NCBI RefSeq assembly: GCF_905175375.1
Contig: NZ_CAJIMS010000001.1
Location: 496,001-560,000 of the forward strand
Direction: 5' to 3'
DNA from: Chryseobacterium aquaeductus
GTDB lineage: Bacteria; Bacteroidota; Bacteroidia; Flavobacteriales; Weeksellaceae
DNA: 64,000 bases
This document shows positions 50,457 through 57,190 of the stretch, in pieces (position 1 is the stretch's first letter; each line of letters begins with the position of its first letter). A program made the position numbers and the translations under genes. A model generated the notes under the pieces. The model was given only the letters and a program-made list of their open reading frames with translations. It did no database searches and was not told the DNA's origin.

Positions 50457-51548
50457 ATGAATAACGGAAACTGGCAAAAAATCTACTTAGACCATTCCCC
50501 GAAACTTTTGGGGATTTGTCGCAGATATATCGCAGACTTACAAACTGCGGAAGATCTTTTGCAAGACAGTTTTATCCTCGCAATGCAAAAAAGTCACCAG
50601 CTGAAAGATGAAAAAGCTTTGTTTGGCTGGCTCAAAACAATTGTTGTGAACAATGCTCTACAATATATTCGAAGCAACTCAAAAGAAATTTTCGTTTCTA
50701 CAGAAATATCAGAAATCCCGGAACAATCGACCGAAATGAACAACTCTTCCACAGAAAAAAATCACGTTTTAGCATACGATTTCACCAGAGAAGAACTGTT
50801 GAAGTCGATCGACAGTCTGCCATTGCATCACCGTTCGGTTTTCAATTTATATTTTATCGAAAACCATTCTCATCAGGAGATTGCAAAATTATTAGGAATC
50901 AATGTAAACACTTCAAAATCTCATTTACTGAGAGCGAAAAAATCTGTTCAGAATTATTTATTAAACAATTTCGTCAATCATCATACACCCAAAAACAATA
51001 AGAAGATCACACAATTATTGGTATTTCTGGGATTAGGCGGCTTGATGTGGGCACAGACTTTTCAAAGTAAATTTGCTGATTTTAAAATTTCGCCCTCAAA
51101 AAATCTTTCAGTTCCTGATGATATTTCTTCGAATACGGTTTCGTTTTCAGGTTCCAATAAAAATTTTCAGAAGAAACTGATTATTTCTGCTACCTTATTG
51201 ATCACGCTGATCATTTCTGTTCTGGCATTTAAAGAAAACAAAACATTCTTGCATAAATTTTCAGAAGCTGAGTCTCCGTTAAAAAAAGAGACAGCGAATG
51301 ATTTAAAAAATGTTTCCTCAGCTGAATCAAAACCAGAAACAATTCAAAAAACTGACGTTCAAAAACAAGAGTTGGAAGAAAAACAGGCAGATAAAAAAAC
51401 AGAAATTCCGGTAACTGTTTCGAAAGCAACTTTTGCCAAAGAAAAAAAAATAATTGTAAAAGATTCTGCTGAGATTGCCCCTAGAAAAGTGATCATTGTA
51501 AAAAAAATCATTCAGAGAGACACCATCTTCATTGAAAGACCTAACTAA
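50457..51548 (+). CDS. ECF sigma factor fused to a membrane anchor and tail
   Basis: 363 residues, about twice the length of a normal ECF sigma factor. The sigma part covers region 2 at about 10-75 (AEDLLQDSFILAMQKSHQLKDEKALFGWLKTIVVNNALQYIR) and region 4 at about 108-165 (LHHRSVFNLYFIENHSHQEIAKLLGINVNTSKSHLLRAKK). Then come a hydrophobic stretch at 185-198 (TQLLVFLGLGGLMW), a polar linker, a clear membrane helix at 241-258 (LIISATLLITLIISVLAF) and a roughly 100-residue Lys/Glu-rich tail ending KVIIVKKIIQRDTIFIERPN. If only the second segment spans the membrane, the tail is periplasmic. This looks like a sigma factor joined to its own membrane regulator. The barrel gene follows 10 bp later. 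Confidence 0.88.
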   Translation: MNNGNWQKIYLDHSPKLLGICRRYIADLQTAEDLLQDSFILAMQKSHQLKDEKALFGWLKTIVVNNALQYIRSNSKEIFVSTEISEIPEQSTEMNNSSTEKNHVLAYDFTREELLKSIDSLPLHHRSVFNLYFIENHSHQEIAKLLGINVNTSKSHLLRAKKSVQNYLLNNFVNHHTPKNNKKITQLLVFLGLGGLMWAQTFQSKFADFKISPSKNLSVPDDISSNTVSFSGSNKNFQKKLIISATLLITLIISVLAFKENKTFLHKFSEAESPLKKETANDLKNVSSAESKPETIQKTDVQKQELEEKQADKKTEIPVTVSKATFAKEKKIIVKDSAEIAPRKVIIVKKIIQRDTIFIERPN

Positions 51549-51558
51549 TAACTCAACC

Positions 51559-52419
51559 ATGCTTTTCAGAACCATCATTTTCATTTTCACGATCTTACTA
51601 TTGCAGATTACGCCAGCACAAAAACGAAAAATAGACACTGTTTATGTCTACGAAAAAGTAATAGTCTACGATACGATTTATTTTGAAAAAGCAGTGGAAA
51701 GCAGAATAAACGGCGTATTGATTACCCTTCCGACTGTAAAAAATCAAATGCTTGAAGACAGAGTTTTCAACGTAAAGAAAACCAAAACAAAGGGAAATAG
51801 CTTTCAATACGGAATTGAAGGCGGAATAGGCTTTAAAAACAGCAGTTGGGCAAGAGAACTGACTAATGATCAACAACAATTTGGCGAAAATTTAGGAATA
51901 TGGATTTCCAGTCGTATAACCACAAATATACACCTCATGGTATCTGCCAATGTCTACCGATGGAATTCTACTTTTGATCTTGACGGCAATAAAGAAGACA
52001 CCTATTTAAACGGATTTTATTTCACCACAGACAGTCAGCCATTGCTTTTTCAGAGATTTAACAATAAACATTTTGAATATACGGCACAGCTCAAACTTTT
52101 GTATGAGTGGAGAAAATTCAGACCATTTGCAGGATTCGCAGTGAACAGAAACAATTACAAAATGGAATTCTTAGTTCCCGAAAACGATGTTTTAAATAAA
52201 CTTGATGACTTCAACAGCAAACAATTCAACATCGGGTTTTCTTTCGGACTGCAATACCGCATCTTACCAAAAATATTGATCACTGCAGATTATCAGCAAT
52301 TTTCATTAAATAATATATCATTAAAAAACAGTTCATTTGATTTTGACATTTTTAAGACTAATAATACCTTTGCTGAAAGAAAACTGAATCTTGGAATTTC
52401 TTATTCCATTTCCAGATAA
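51559..52419 (+). CDS. Outer-membrane beta-barrel protein partnered with the fused sigma factor
   Basis: 286 residues from ATG 51559 (an upstream in-frame TTG lies inside the sigma gene). A signal peptide MLFRTIIFIFTILLLQITPAQ is followed directly by DTVYVYEKVIVYDTIYFEK, which resembles the last residues of the sigma protein (KVIIVKKIIQRDTIFIERPN). The C-terminal 200 residues alternate hydrophobic and polar residues with many aromatics (FQYGIEGGIGFKNSSW, RPFAGFAVNRNNYKMEF, LNLGISYSISR), fitting an OmpA-like or small barrel. It probably passes an outer-membrane signal to the sigma tail; this is inference from adjacency and the shared motif. Confidence 0.82.
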   Translation: MLFRTIIFIFTILLLQITPAQKRKIDTVYVYEKVIVYDTIYFEKAVESRINGVLITLPTVKNQMLEDRVFNVKKTKTKGNSFQYGIEGGIGFKNSSWARELTNDQQQFGENLGIWISSRITTNIHLMVSANVYRWNSTFDLDGNKEDTYLNGFYFTTDSQPLLFQRFNNKHFEYTAQLKLLYEWRKFRPFAGFAVNRNNYKMEFLVPENDVLNKLDDFNSKQFNIGFSFGLQYRILPKILITADYQQFSLNNISLKNSSFDFDIFKTNNTFAERKLNLGISYSISR

Positions 52420-52443
52420 TGGTTTTCATAAAGCATCCAATTT

Positions 52444-53412
52444 ATGATTTACTTCAAATTTCCTTTTGACGAGAAACTTTATTCCACAGATAAAAATCAC
52501 GATCAAACAGCAGTCTTGTTCAAATCTTTCGATCAGGCTGAAACAATCGGTTTTAATGGAAATATTATAGAAGTAACCGAAATCCCAGATACATTCTCCG
52601 GCAAATTATTATCTCAGGATGACTCCCATTTCTCAGCGGAAACTCATGAAGAATATCTCGATAAACTTCAAAAAGCAATTGAGGTCATCAAAAAAAATCA
52701 ACTACCAAAACTGGTGCTTTCACGCAGAAAGATTTTCACCAACTTCAATGAGATTGATCTGAAGAAAAGCTTCCACAATCTATGCGCAGCTTATCCCAAC
52801 GCTTTCCGATATATTTTCATTGCAGATGACAACGCCTGGATGGGTGCATTTTCGGAGGTTTTAGGGAAGTTTAACAAATCTACACACGAATTTGAAACAA
52901 TGAGCTTAGCGGGCACCATACCAACCTCTGAGAGCTGGACTGATAAAGAAATCGAAGAACAGAAACCTGTTTCGTCTTACATCAGAAATGTTTTAGAAAA
53001 ATTCAGTACACAATCTGAAATTCAGGAATCTGAAACTTATGATCATATTTCAGGAAATATCAAACATTTAAAGACAGATTTTAAGCTGAAAATAAAACCT
53101 GAAGATCTTGAGGCAATTATTGAAGAACTTCACCCAACGCCAGCCGTTTGCGGTATTCCGAAAGAGTTTTGTAAGGAAAAAATTCAGGAGCTTGAGAAAT
53201 TTCCGAGAGAACTGTACGCCGGATTTATCAGAATTGAAACCGACGAATTCATCCAATATTTCGTAAACTTACGCTGTGCAAAATTGTATAGTGATGCGGT
53301 ACATCTTTTCGTAGGTGGCGGAATTACCGCCCAAAGCAATCCGGAAAAAGAATGGATCGAAACTGAACTCAAATCTGAAGCAGTTCTGAAAAATCTTTCA
53401 TTTTTAAATTAA
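52444..53412 (+). CDS. Chorismate-binding enzyme, isochorismate synthase (MenF/EntC) type
   Basis: 322 residues, one chorismate-binding domain. Visible blocks: PKLVLSRRKIF, FRYIFIADDNAWMGAFSEVLGKF, TMSLAGTIP, SYIRNVLEKF, ELHPTPAVCGIPKEF, RELYAGFIRIE and LFVGGGITAQSNPEKEWIETE. The domain isomerises chorismate to isochorismate (menaquinone route) when it stands alone as here; anthranilate synthase would be longer and usually has a glutamine amidotransferase partner. The N-terminus is short for the family. It lies 24 bp after the barrel gene, likely by chance of operon structure. Confidence 0.88.
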   Translation: MIYFKFPFDEKLYSTDKNHDQTAVLFKSFDQAETIGFNGNIIEVTEIPDTFSGKLLSQDDSHFSAETHEEYLDKLQKAIEVIKKNQLPKLVLSRRKIFTNFNEIDLKKSFHNLCAAYPNAFRYIFIADDNAWMGAFSEVLGKFNKSTHEFETMSLAGTIPTSESWTDKEIEEQKPVSSYIRNVLEKFSTQSEIQESETYDHISGNIKHLKTDFKLKIKPEDLEAIIEELHPTPAVCGIPKEFCKEKIQELEKFPRELYAGFIRIETDEFIQYFVNLRCAKLYSDAVHLFVGGGITAQSNPEKEWIETELKSEAVLKNLSFLN

Positions 53413-53426
53413 ACTTATCACCATTT

Positions 53427-53512
53427 CAATTCACCCGCATGAATTGATGAATTCACCCGCATGAATTACAAAACTCACCCGCATGAATTGATTAAGTCAT
53501 GCGGATGAACTT
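53427..53512 (+). repeat. Cluster of 22-bp repeats between convergent genes
   Basis: attcacccgcatgaatt appears at 53429 and 53451 and with one change at 53473, exactly 22 bp apart, and a fourth, inverted copy (tcatgcggatgaa) is at about 53497-53509. Each unit is itself an imperfect palindrome (attca...tgaat). It is located 3' of two convergent genes. Confidence 0.75.
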
Positions 53513-53545
53513 GAAAATACATTTATATTAGTTGTTTTTAAAAAT

Positions 53546-53587
53546 AATAAATCCTCTCTCAGAAACTGAAAGAGGATTTATTTTATA
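53546..53587. terminator. Bidirectional terminator
   Basis: Stem taaatcctct...cag / ctg...agaggattta with A/T-rich flanks on both sides, between the chorismate-binding gene and the XRE gene. Confidence 0.8.
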
Positions 53588-53601
53588 TATTTTTTGAATT
53601 A

Positions 53602-53952
53602 TTATTTTTCTAAAAGACTTTTTAGCAAAGCAATCTGCTCATCTTTTTCTTTAAGTCTAATTTCGTATTGTTCTACAACTTTTTCTGACAGATATTGATT
53701 CACAATATAACCTGCATTATTAGAATATTCTCCATTATTATTGTTTATTACAGTCATTCCTTCCGGTAATAAATCATTTAATGTTTTATCATAGATTTTA
53801 GCAATTTTATCCAAAATAAAAATATCTGGAAAACTTTTATCGCTTTCAAATCTTCTGTAAGTGGATTCTGAAATATCTAATTTCTCAGCGACTTCTATAG
53901 TTGAAAACCCTTTTTCTATTCTCATTCCTTTTAGTTTTTGTCCTATTTTCAT
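53602..53952 (-). CDS. XRE-family regulator with C-terminal coiled coil
   Basis: 116 residues. HTH_3 domain at about 1-65 (IGQKLKGMRIEKGFSTIEVAEKLDISESTYRRFESDKSFPD, with LPEGM at the end), a polar asparagine-rich linker and a C-terminal helix with coiled-coil character (LSEKVVEQYEIRLKEKDEQIALLKSLLEK). It is divergent from the six-cysteine/GLPGLI operon with a 217-bp shared region that carries repeated attga-type sites, so it is the natural candidate regulator. Confidence 0.88.
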   Translation of the reverse strand: MKIGQKLKGMRIEKGFSTIEVAEKLDISESTYRRFESDKSFPDIFILDKIAKIYDKTLNDLLPEGMTVINNNNGEYSNNAGYIVNQYLSEKVVEQYEIRLKEKDEQIALLKSLLEK

Positions 53953-54017
53953 CTTAATATTTGTTTAAACAAATGTACTTAAATTTTTATAAAAATTCTT
54001 CAAAATTGCTATTTTCA

Positions 54018-54060
54018 AAATTGACCAAAAATTGATAAAAATTGACAAATCTTTTGTCAT
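54018..54060. promoter_or_regulatory. Candidate XRE operator cluster
   Basis: Three successive sites of the form aaaattgac / aaaaattgat spaced about 12-13 bp apart, the last one overlapping the inverted repeat tgacaaa-tct-tttgtca (54044-54060). Placed between the XRE start and the operon promoter. Confidence 0.5.
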
Positions 54061-54066
54061 TTCTGA

Positions 54067-54099
54067 TTGTATAAAATACGAAACATCATATTATATTTG
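54067..54099 (+). promoter_or_regulatory. Promoter of the six-cysteine/GLPGLI operon
   Basis: TTG at 54067-54069 and TATATTTG at 54092-54099, 22 bp apart, directly right of the operator-like sites; 70 bp before the start at 54170. Confidence 0.65.
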
Positions 54100-54169
54100 C
54101 AATATGTTATCGCGAAAACATAAATGTGTAAAAAAAAATCAATCAAAAAAACATTTAACAATTAAACTC

Positions 54170-54619
54170 ATGAAAAAACAATTTTTTTTATTCTTAGCAT
54201 TATTGGCTTTCAGCTTTCATTATTGTAATGACAATAACCTCTTTTATAAAAACGATCTTAAAGAAGTTAAAATCAACACTGTTGTAATTAAAAAAAGATA
54301 CAATAACAAAATCTATGATTTGAAAGTTTCCGTCGGAGAAAGCTTCTTAGGTAAAGTCTCATCCTTCTCGGTAGAGGTTCTAGGCAATGATAACACTTTA
54401 GAAAAGGTATTATTAGCTAATAAAGAAAACATAAAGAATAATATTGTAGGTATTATTTCAATGAAAAGTTCTGCAAAAGGAGGCAAGGGAAACGGTATGT
54501 TTACAGTAGGAAATTGTACTTCTAATTGCACAAGTAAATGGCATTGTTCCGATAAACCTACAGAATCAGGTACCTTATTATGTGCTTTAGATTGTGCATT
54601 AGAATGTATTGGCGCATAA
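54170..54619 (+). CDS. Exported protein with C-terminal six-cysteine tail (first copy)
   Basis: 149 residues from ATG 54170; a longer in-frame extension upstream is unlikely because the MKKQFFLFLALLAFSFHYC signal peptide begins here (Cys19 may be lipidated, though the box is poor). A soluble middle is followed by a glycine/lysine stretch (SAKGGKGNG) and a tail with Cys at 116, 120, 126, 138, 142 and 146: C-x3-C-x5-C-x11-C-x3-C-x3-C, containing DKPT and LLC. The protein at 55462 has the same tail with identical spacing. The tail could form three disulfides, bind a metal or be a precursor peptide. The family is unknown to me. First gene of the operon; the next start is 4 bp later. Confidence 0.8.
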   Translation: MKKQFFLFLALLAFSFHYCNDNNLFYKNDLKEVKINTVVIKKRYNNKIYDLKVSVGESFLGKVSSFSVEVLGNDNTLEKVLLANKENIKNNIVGIISMKSSAKGGKGNGMFTVGNCTSNCTSKWHCSDKPTESGTLLCALDCALECIGA

Positions 54620-54623
54620 GATC

Positions 54624-55451
54624 ATGAAAAATAAAATCATACTTTTTCTATTCTTCGTCTGTTTCTCATTTCCTGTAGCAGCACAATCATTTGTGGTACA
54701 GTACGCTTATTCTAAGCATATCATGAAAGACAGCACGAAAATCGTTTCGCAGAATACCTTTTTGAATATTGACGAAAATCAGTCTACATTTTTTAGTGAA
54801 GCTCCATATTTAGCTGATTCAATTATGACATCAGATGAGAAACTAGGCAAGAAGATTAATTTTAAAACTTTGCCCAACAATTTTCTCAGTTGTCATATTA
54901 GAAAAAAACTCTCATCGAAAGAAGTCATTTATTACTCAGATGAGTTTGGTGAGCATGAGTTTAAATATAGCGAAGAACCCAAATTGAGTTGGAAAATAGG
55001 TAAAGAAAGTAAAGAGATAATGGGGTTTAAAGTATATTTGGCGAAGACAAGATATGCAGGTAGAAACTACGAGGCTTATTACGCTCCGGAAATCCCCATT
55101 CAAGACGGACCTTATAAATTTTTTGGACTACCCGGATTAATTCTTGAGATATTTGACGAGAAAAAAGATCATCATTTTTTGGCAGTTGGTATTTCACATG
55201 AAAAGAGAATTTCTATCGATAATCTTATCGCACAAAAAAAGTATATCGAAACTACAAAAACAAAATTTGTTGAGATGAGAAAAAACCATATCGAGGCACC
55301 CATGAAAAGAATGTTTGAGTTGATGAATAGCACTCAGATTTACGAAAAAAAAGATGCCAACGGTAACATTGTCGATATGAGAAAAGTATTTAGTGAAACG
55401 CAGAAAAGAATGATTGAAGAATACAAAAATGAAAACAGAATTGAACTTTAA
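54624..55451 (+). CDS. GLPGLI family exported protein
   Basis: 275 residues from ATG 54624; signal peptide MKNKIILFLFFVCFSFPVAAQ. The diagnostic GPYKFFGLPGLILEIFDEKKDHHF lies near residue 165-185, and the general pattern of the GLPGLI family (TIGR01200) is complete: an N-terminal Y-x-Y start and MGFKVYLAKTRYAGRNYEAYYAPEIPIQDGP. The family has no known function; it is confined mostly to Bacteroidota and appears in multiple copies. Here it lies between two proteins with the same six-cysteine tail, with gaps of 4 and 10 bp, so the three are expressed together. A role in handling or exporting these proteins is a hypothesis. Confidence 0.95.
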   Translation: MKNKIILFLFFVCFSFPVAAQSFVVQYAYSKHIMKDSTKIVSQNTFLNIDENQSTFFSEAPYLADSIMTSDEKLGKKINFKTLPNNFLSCHIRKKLSSKEVIYYSDEFGEHEFKYSEEPKLSWKIGKESKEIMGFKVYLAKTRYAGRNYEAYYAPEIPIQDGPYKFFGLPGLILEIFDEKKDHHFLAVGISHEKRISIDNLIAQKKYIETTKTKFVEMRKNHIEAPMKRMFELMNSTQIYEKKDANGNIVDMRKVFSETQKRMIEEYKNENRIEL

Positions 55452-55461
55452 AACAAACATT

Positions 55462-55944
55462 ATGAAAAACAACTTATTAATAGCATTATTACTTTTATTA
55501 TTCGGCTTTGCTACAATGAAAGCAAACAACAATGACACCGATAGAAACGACAAAGAATATTTCAGTTCTTTCAAGAAAAATGAAGAACCAAAGAACAAGA
55601 AATTTAATATTCTGAATAAGAAATCTGAGGATGCAGGAGAAAATTTCTATGTCATCTACAAAGAAAATGCACTTGGTGAAGGTTTTTATTTTAAAATCGT
55701 GCTAGATGAAAATGAAAAGCCCATAGCTACATATTACGCAAATGAAGATGATCAGCAGATTTCAGATACTACAGTTCAGAATCTAAAGCAAGTGATATTC
55801 GGACCTGACAAAGTAGTAGCAGCCATCGGAGAAACAACTACACAATGTGTAACAAAATGTCACCGTAAAAATGGTTGTTATGATAAACCAACATCAACAG
55901 GAGTTTTACTATGCTCCGCAGAATGTGGGATTGCATGTGCCTAG
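55462..55944 (+). CDS. Exported protein with C-terminal six-cysteine tail (second copy)
   Basis: 160 residues from ATG 55462. Signal peptide MKNNLLIALLLLLFGFATMKA. The middle (about 25-125) has no resemblance I can see to that of the first copy. The tail has Cys at 129, 133, 139, 151, 155 and 159, with exactly the first copy's spacing and shared residues C-x-DKPT-x2-G-x-LLC. The cysteines are the last residues of the protein (ends CA). Last gene of the operon, followed by a terminator. Conserved tail on different bodies suggests that the tail is the functional or processed part. Confidence 0.82.
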   Translation: MKNNLLIALLLLLFGFATMKANNNDTDRNDKEYFSSFKKNEEPKNKKFNILNKKSEDAGENFYVIYKENALGEGFYFKIVLDENEKPIATYYANEDDQQISDTTVQNLKQVIFGPDKVVAAIGETTTQCVTKCHRKNGCYDKPTSTGVLLCSAECGIACA

Positions 55945-55952
55945 TTTAATAA

Positions 55953-55988
55953 AAATTCCCGATCAGATGTTGATCGGGAATTTCCTTT
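55953..55988 (+). terminator. Terminator of the six-cysteine operon
   Basis: 13-bp perfect stem aaattcccgatca / tgatcgggaattt with a 5-nt loop. Confidence 0.8.
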
Positions 55989-56003
55989 GATACCTGCAAA
56001 ACA

Positions 56004-56032
56004 AAAAACCGCCTCAGTGATGAGACGGTTTC
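56004..56032 (-). terminator. Terminator of the cold-shock-domain gene
   Basis: Stem aaaccgcctca / tgagacggttt (one mismatch) read on the minus strand with a T-run. Confidence 0.75.
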
Positions 56033-56052
56033 GTTGTATATAAATTTTAAAA

Positions 56053-56487
56053 TTATCTGATAATCTTAATATTGATCGCAGAGAAACCTTTTGGTGATCT
56101 TTCTTTTTCGAAAGACACTTTGTTTCCTTTTTTGATAATATCTACACAGTTATTACTGTGGAAAAATACATTTTCTTTAGAATTATCTTCTGTGATAAAT
56201 CCGTAACCTTTGTCACTGAAAAACGTAACGATCCCAGACTTTATCGGATCTTCTTCCTGGATAGGAGCTGCACCCAACTGTATATTATTCACATCGATGA
56301 CACTCGCATTGCTGTTATCGGGAGGTGTGCTTGTTAATTGACCATTTGCATCTACATACATGATCATATCATCAAGACTTTTCCCTTTGTCATTGGTGTT
56401 TTTTCGGTCTTCGCGACGTATCGCTTTTTCCTTTTGCTTCTGTAATTTTTTCTTAAAGTTTTCTTTTTTTGAGAAAGAATCCGCCAT
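56053..56487 (-). CDS. Cold-shock-domain protein with basic N-terminal extension
   Basis: 144 residues. The C-terminal 62 residues form a cold-shock domain (KSGIVTFFSDKGYGFITEDNSKENVFFHSNNC ... GNKVSFEKERSPKGFSAINI) with both RNP-like motifs recognisable (KGYGFI, VFFH). The first 40 residues are Lys/Arg-rich (ENFKKKLQKQKEKAIRREDRKN), a second nucleic-acid-binding or oligomerising part. It binds single-stranded RNA/DNA in the cytoplasm. The upstream 5' region is long (see 56488-57190). Confidence 0.93.
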   Translation of the reverse strand: MADSFSKKENFKKKLQKQKEKAIRREDRKNTNDKGKSLDDMIMYVDANGQLTSTPPDNSNASVIDVNNIQLGAAPIQEEDPIKSGIVTFFSDKGYGFITEDNSKENVFFHSNNCVDIIKKGNKVSFEKERSPKGFSAINIKIIR

Positions 56488-57190
56488 ATATTATTGTATA
56501 TTAATTGTTATTCTTAAGTTATTTTTCGATGATTTGTCTCGCATTTCATCAAAGGGTATTGGTTATCATCATAAAAAGATTTTCGGTTGAAATTCTTCTA
56601 ATGATTCCGCTGCATCAAGATAATAAATTTTTTAGAATTTATGATCGTTACCAGAAAGTTTTTTTGATTTTCACCATTTTTGGCTTTCTGAAAAGAAATA
56701 AAAAGGTGTTCTACGAATTTCAGTTGAGGTGATTCATCTTGCCGGCACAGATATTCTTAAGAAAAATAAAAGCGAAAAGACGGCAGTCAGAATAAAGAAA
56801 ACTGAGGAATAAAGAGTATTCTAAACTGTAAAAGTTTAAGAAAAGCAAAAACCTTCTTCTTAATTATACGGCAAATATAACACAATTCATCGGATTTTGA
56901 AGACTATTATTTAAATAATTGAATTTCAGTTTATTTTACACTGAATATTACAAATAAAATCTCACTAAAAATTACTAGTTAACTTTAAAATTTCATTTTG
57001 CAGTAGATAGAGTAGTTTTTAAAAAATAAAATTAATTGATCAATTGCGTAACCTTATCCAAATTTTCTTTCGTTAGAAATAATTTTAAAATTATGGATTC
57101 CCGTAATTACTAATAAGTCATTAAGAATATATTTACGTATTTAAGAAAACTTCGTCAAAAATTAACATATATTTATAAAAACTAATAACT
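56488..57190. other. 703-bp intergenic region with possible long leader of the cold-shock gene
   Basis: On the minus strand a perfect TATATTTG (56879-56872) lies about 385 nt upstream of the cold-shock gene start, suggesting a long 5' UTR as in known cold-shock mRNAs. No coding frame inside looks real. The right half is AT-rich and should hold the promoter of the TrlF-like gene. Confidence 0.45.

Noticed and set aside
56360..56732. Plus-strand frames opposite and upstream of the cold-shock gene
   Set aside because: Strongly biased towards Phe/Ser/Leu in the manner of antisense or AT-rich noncoding sequence, with no domain.
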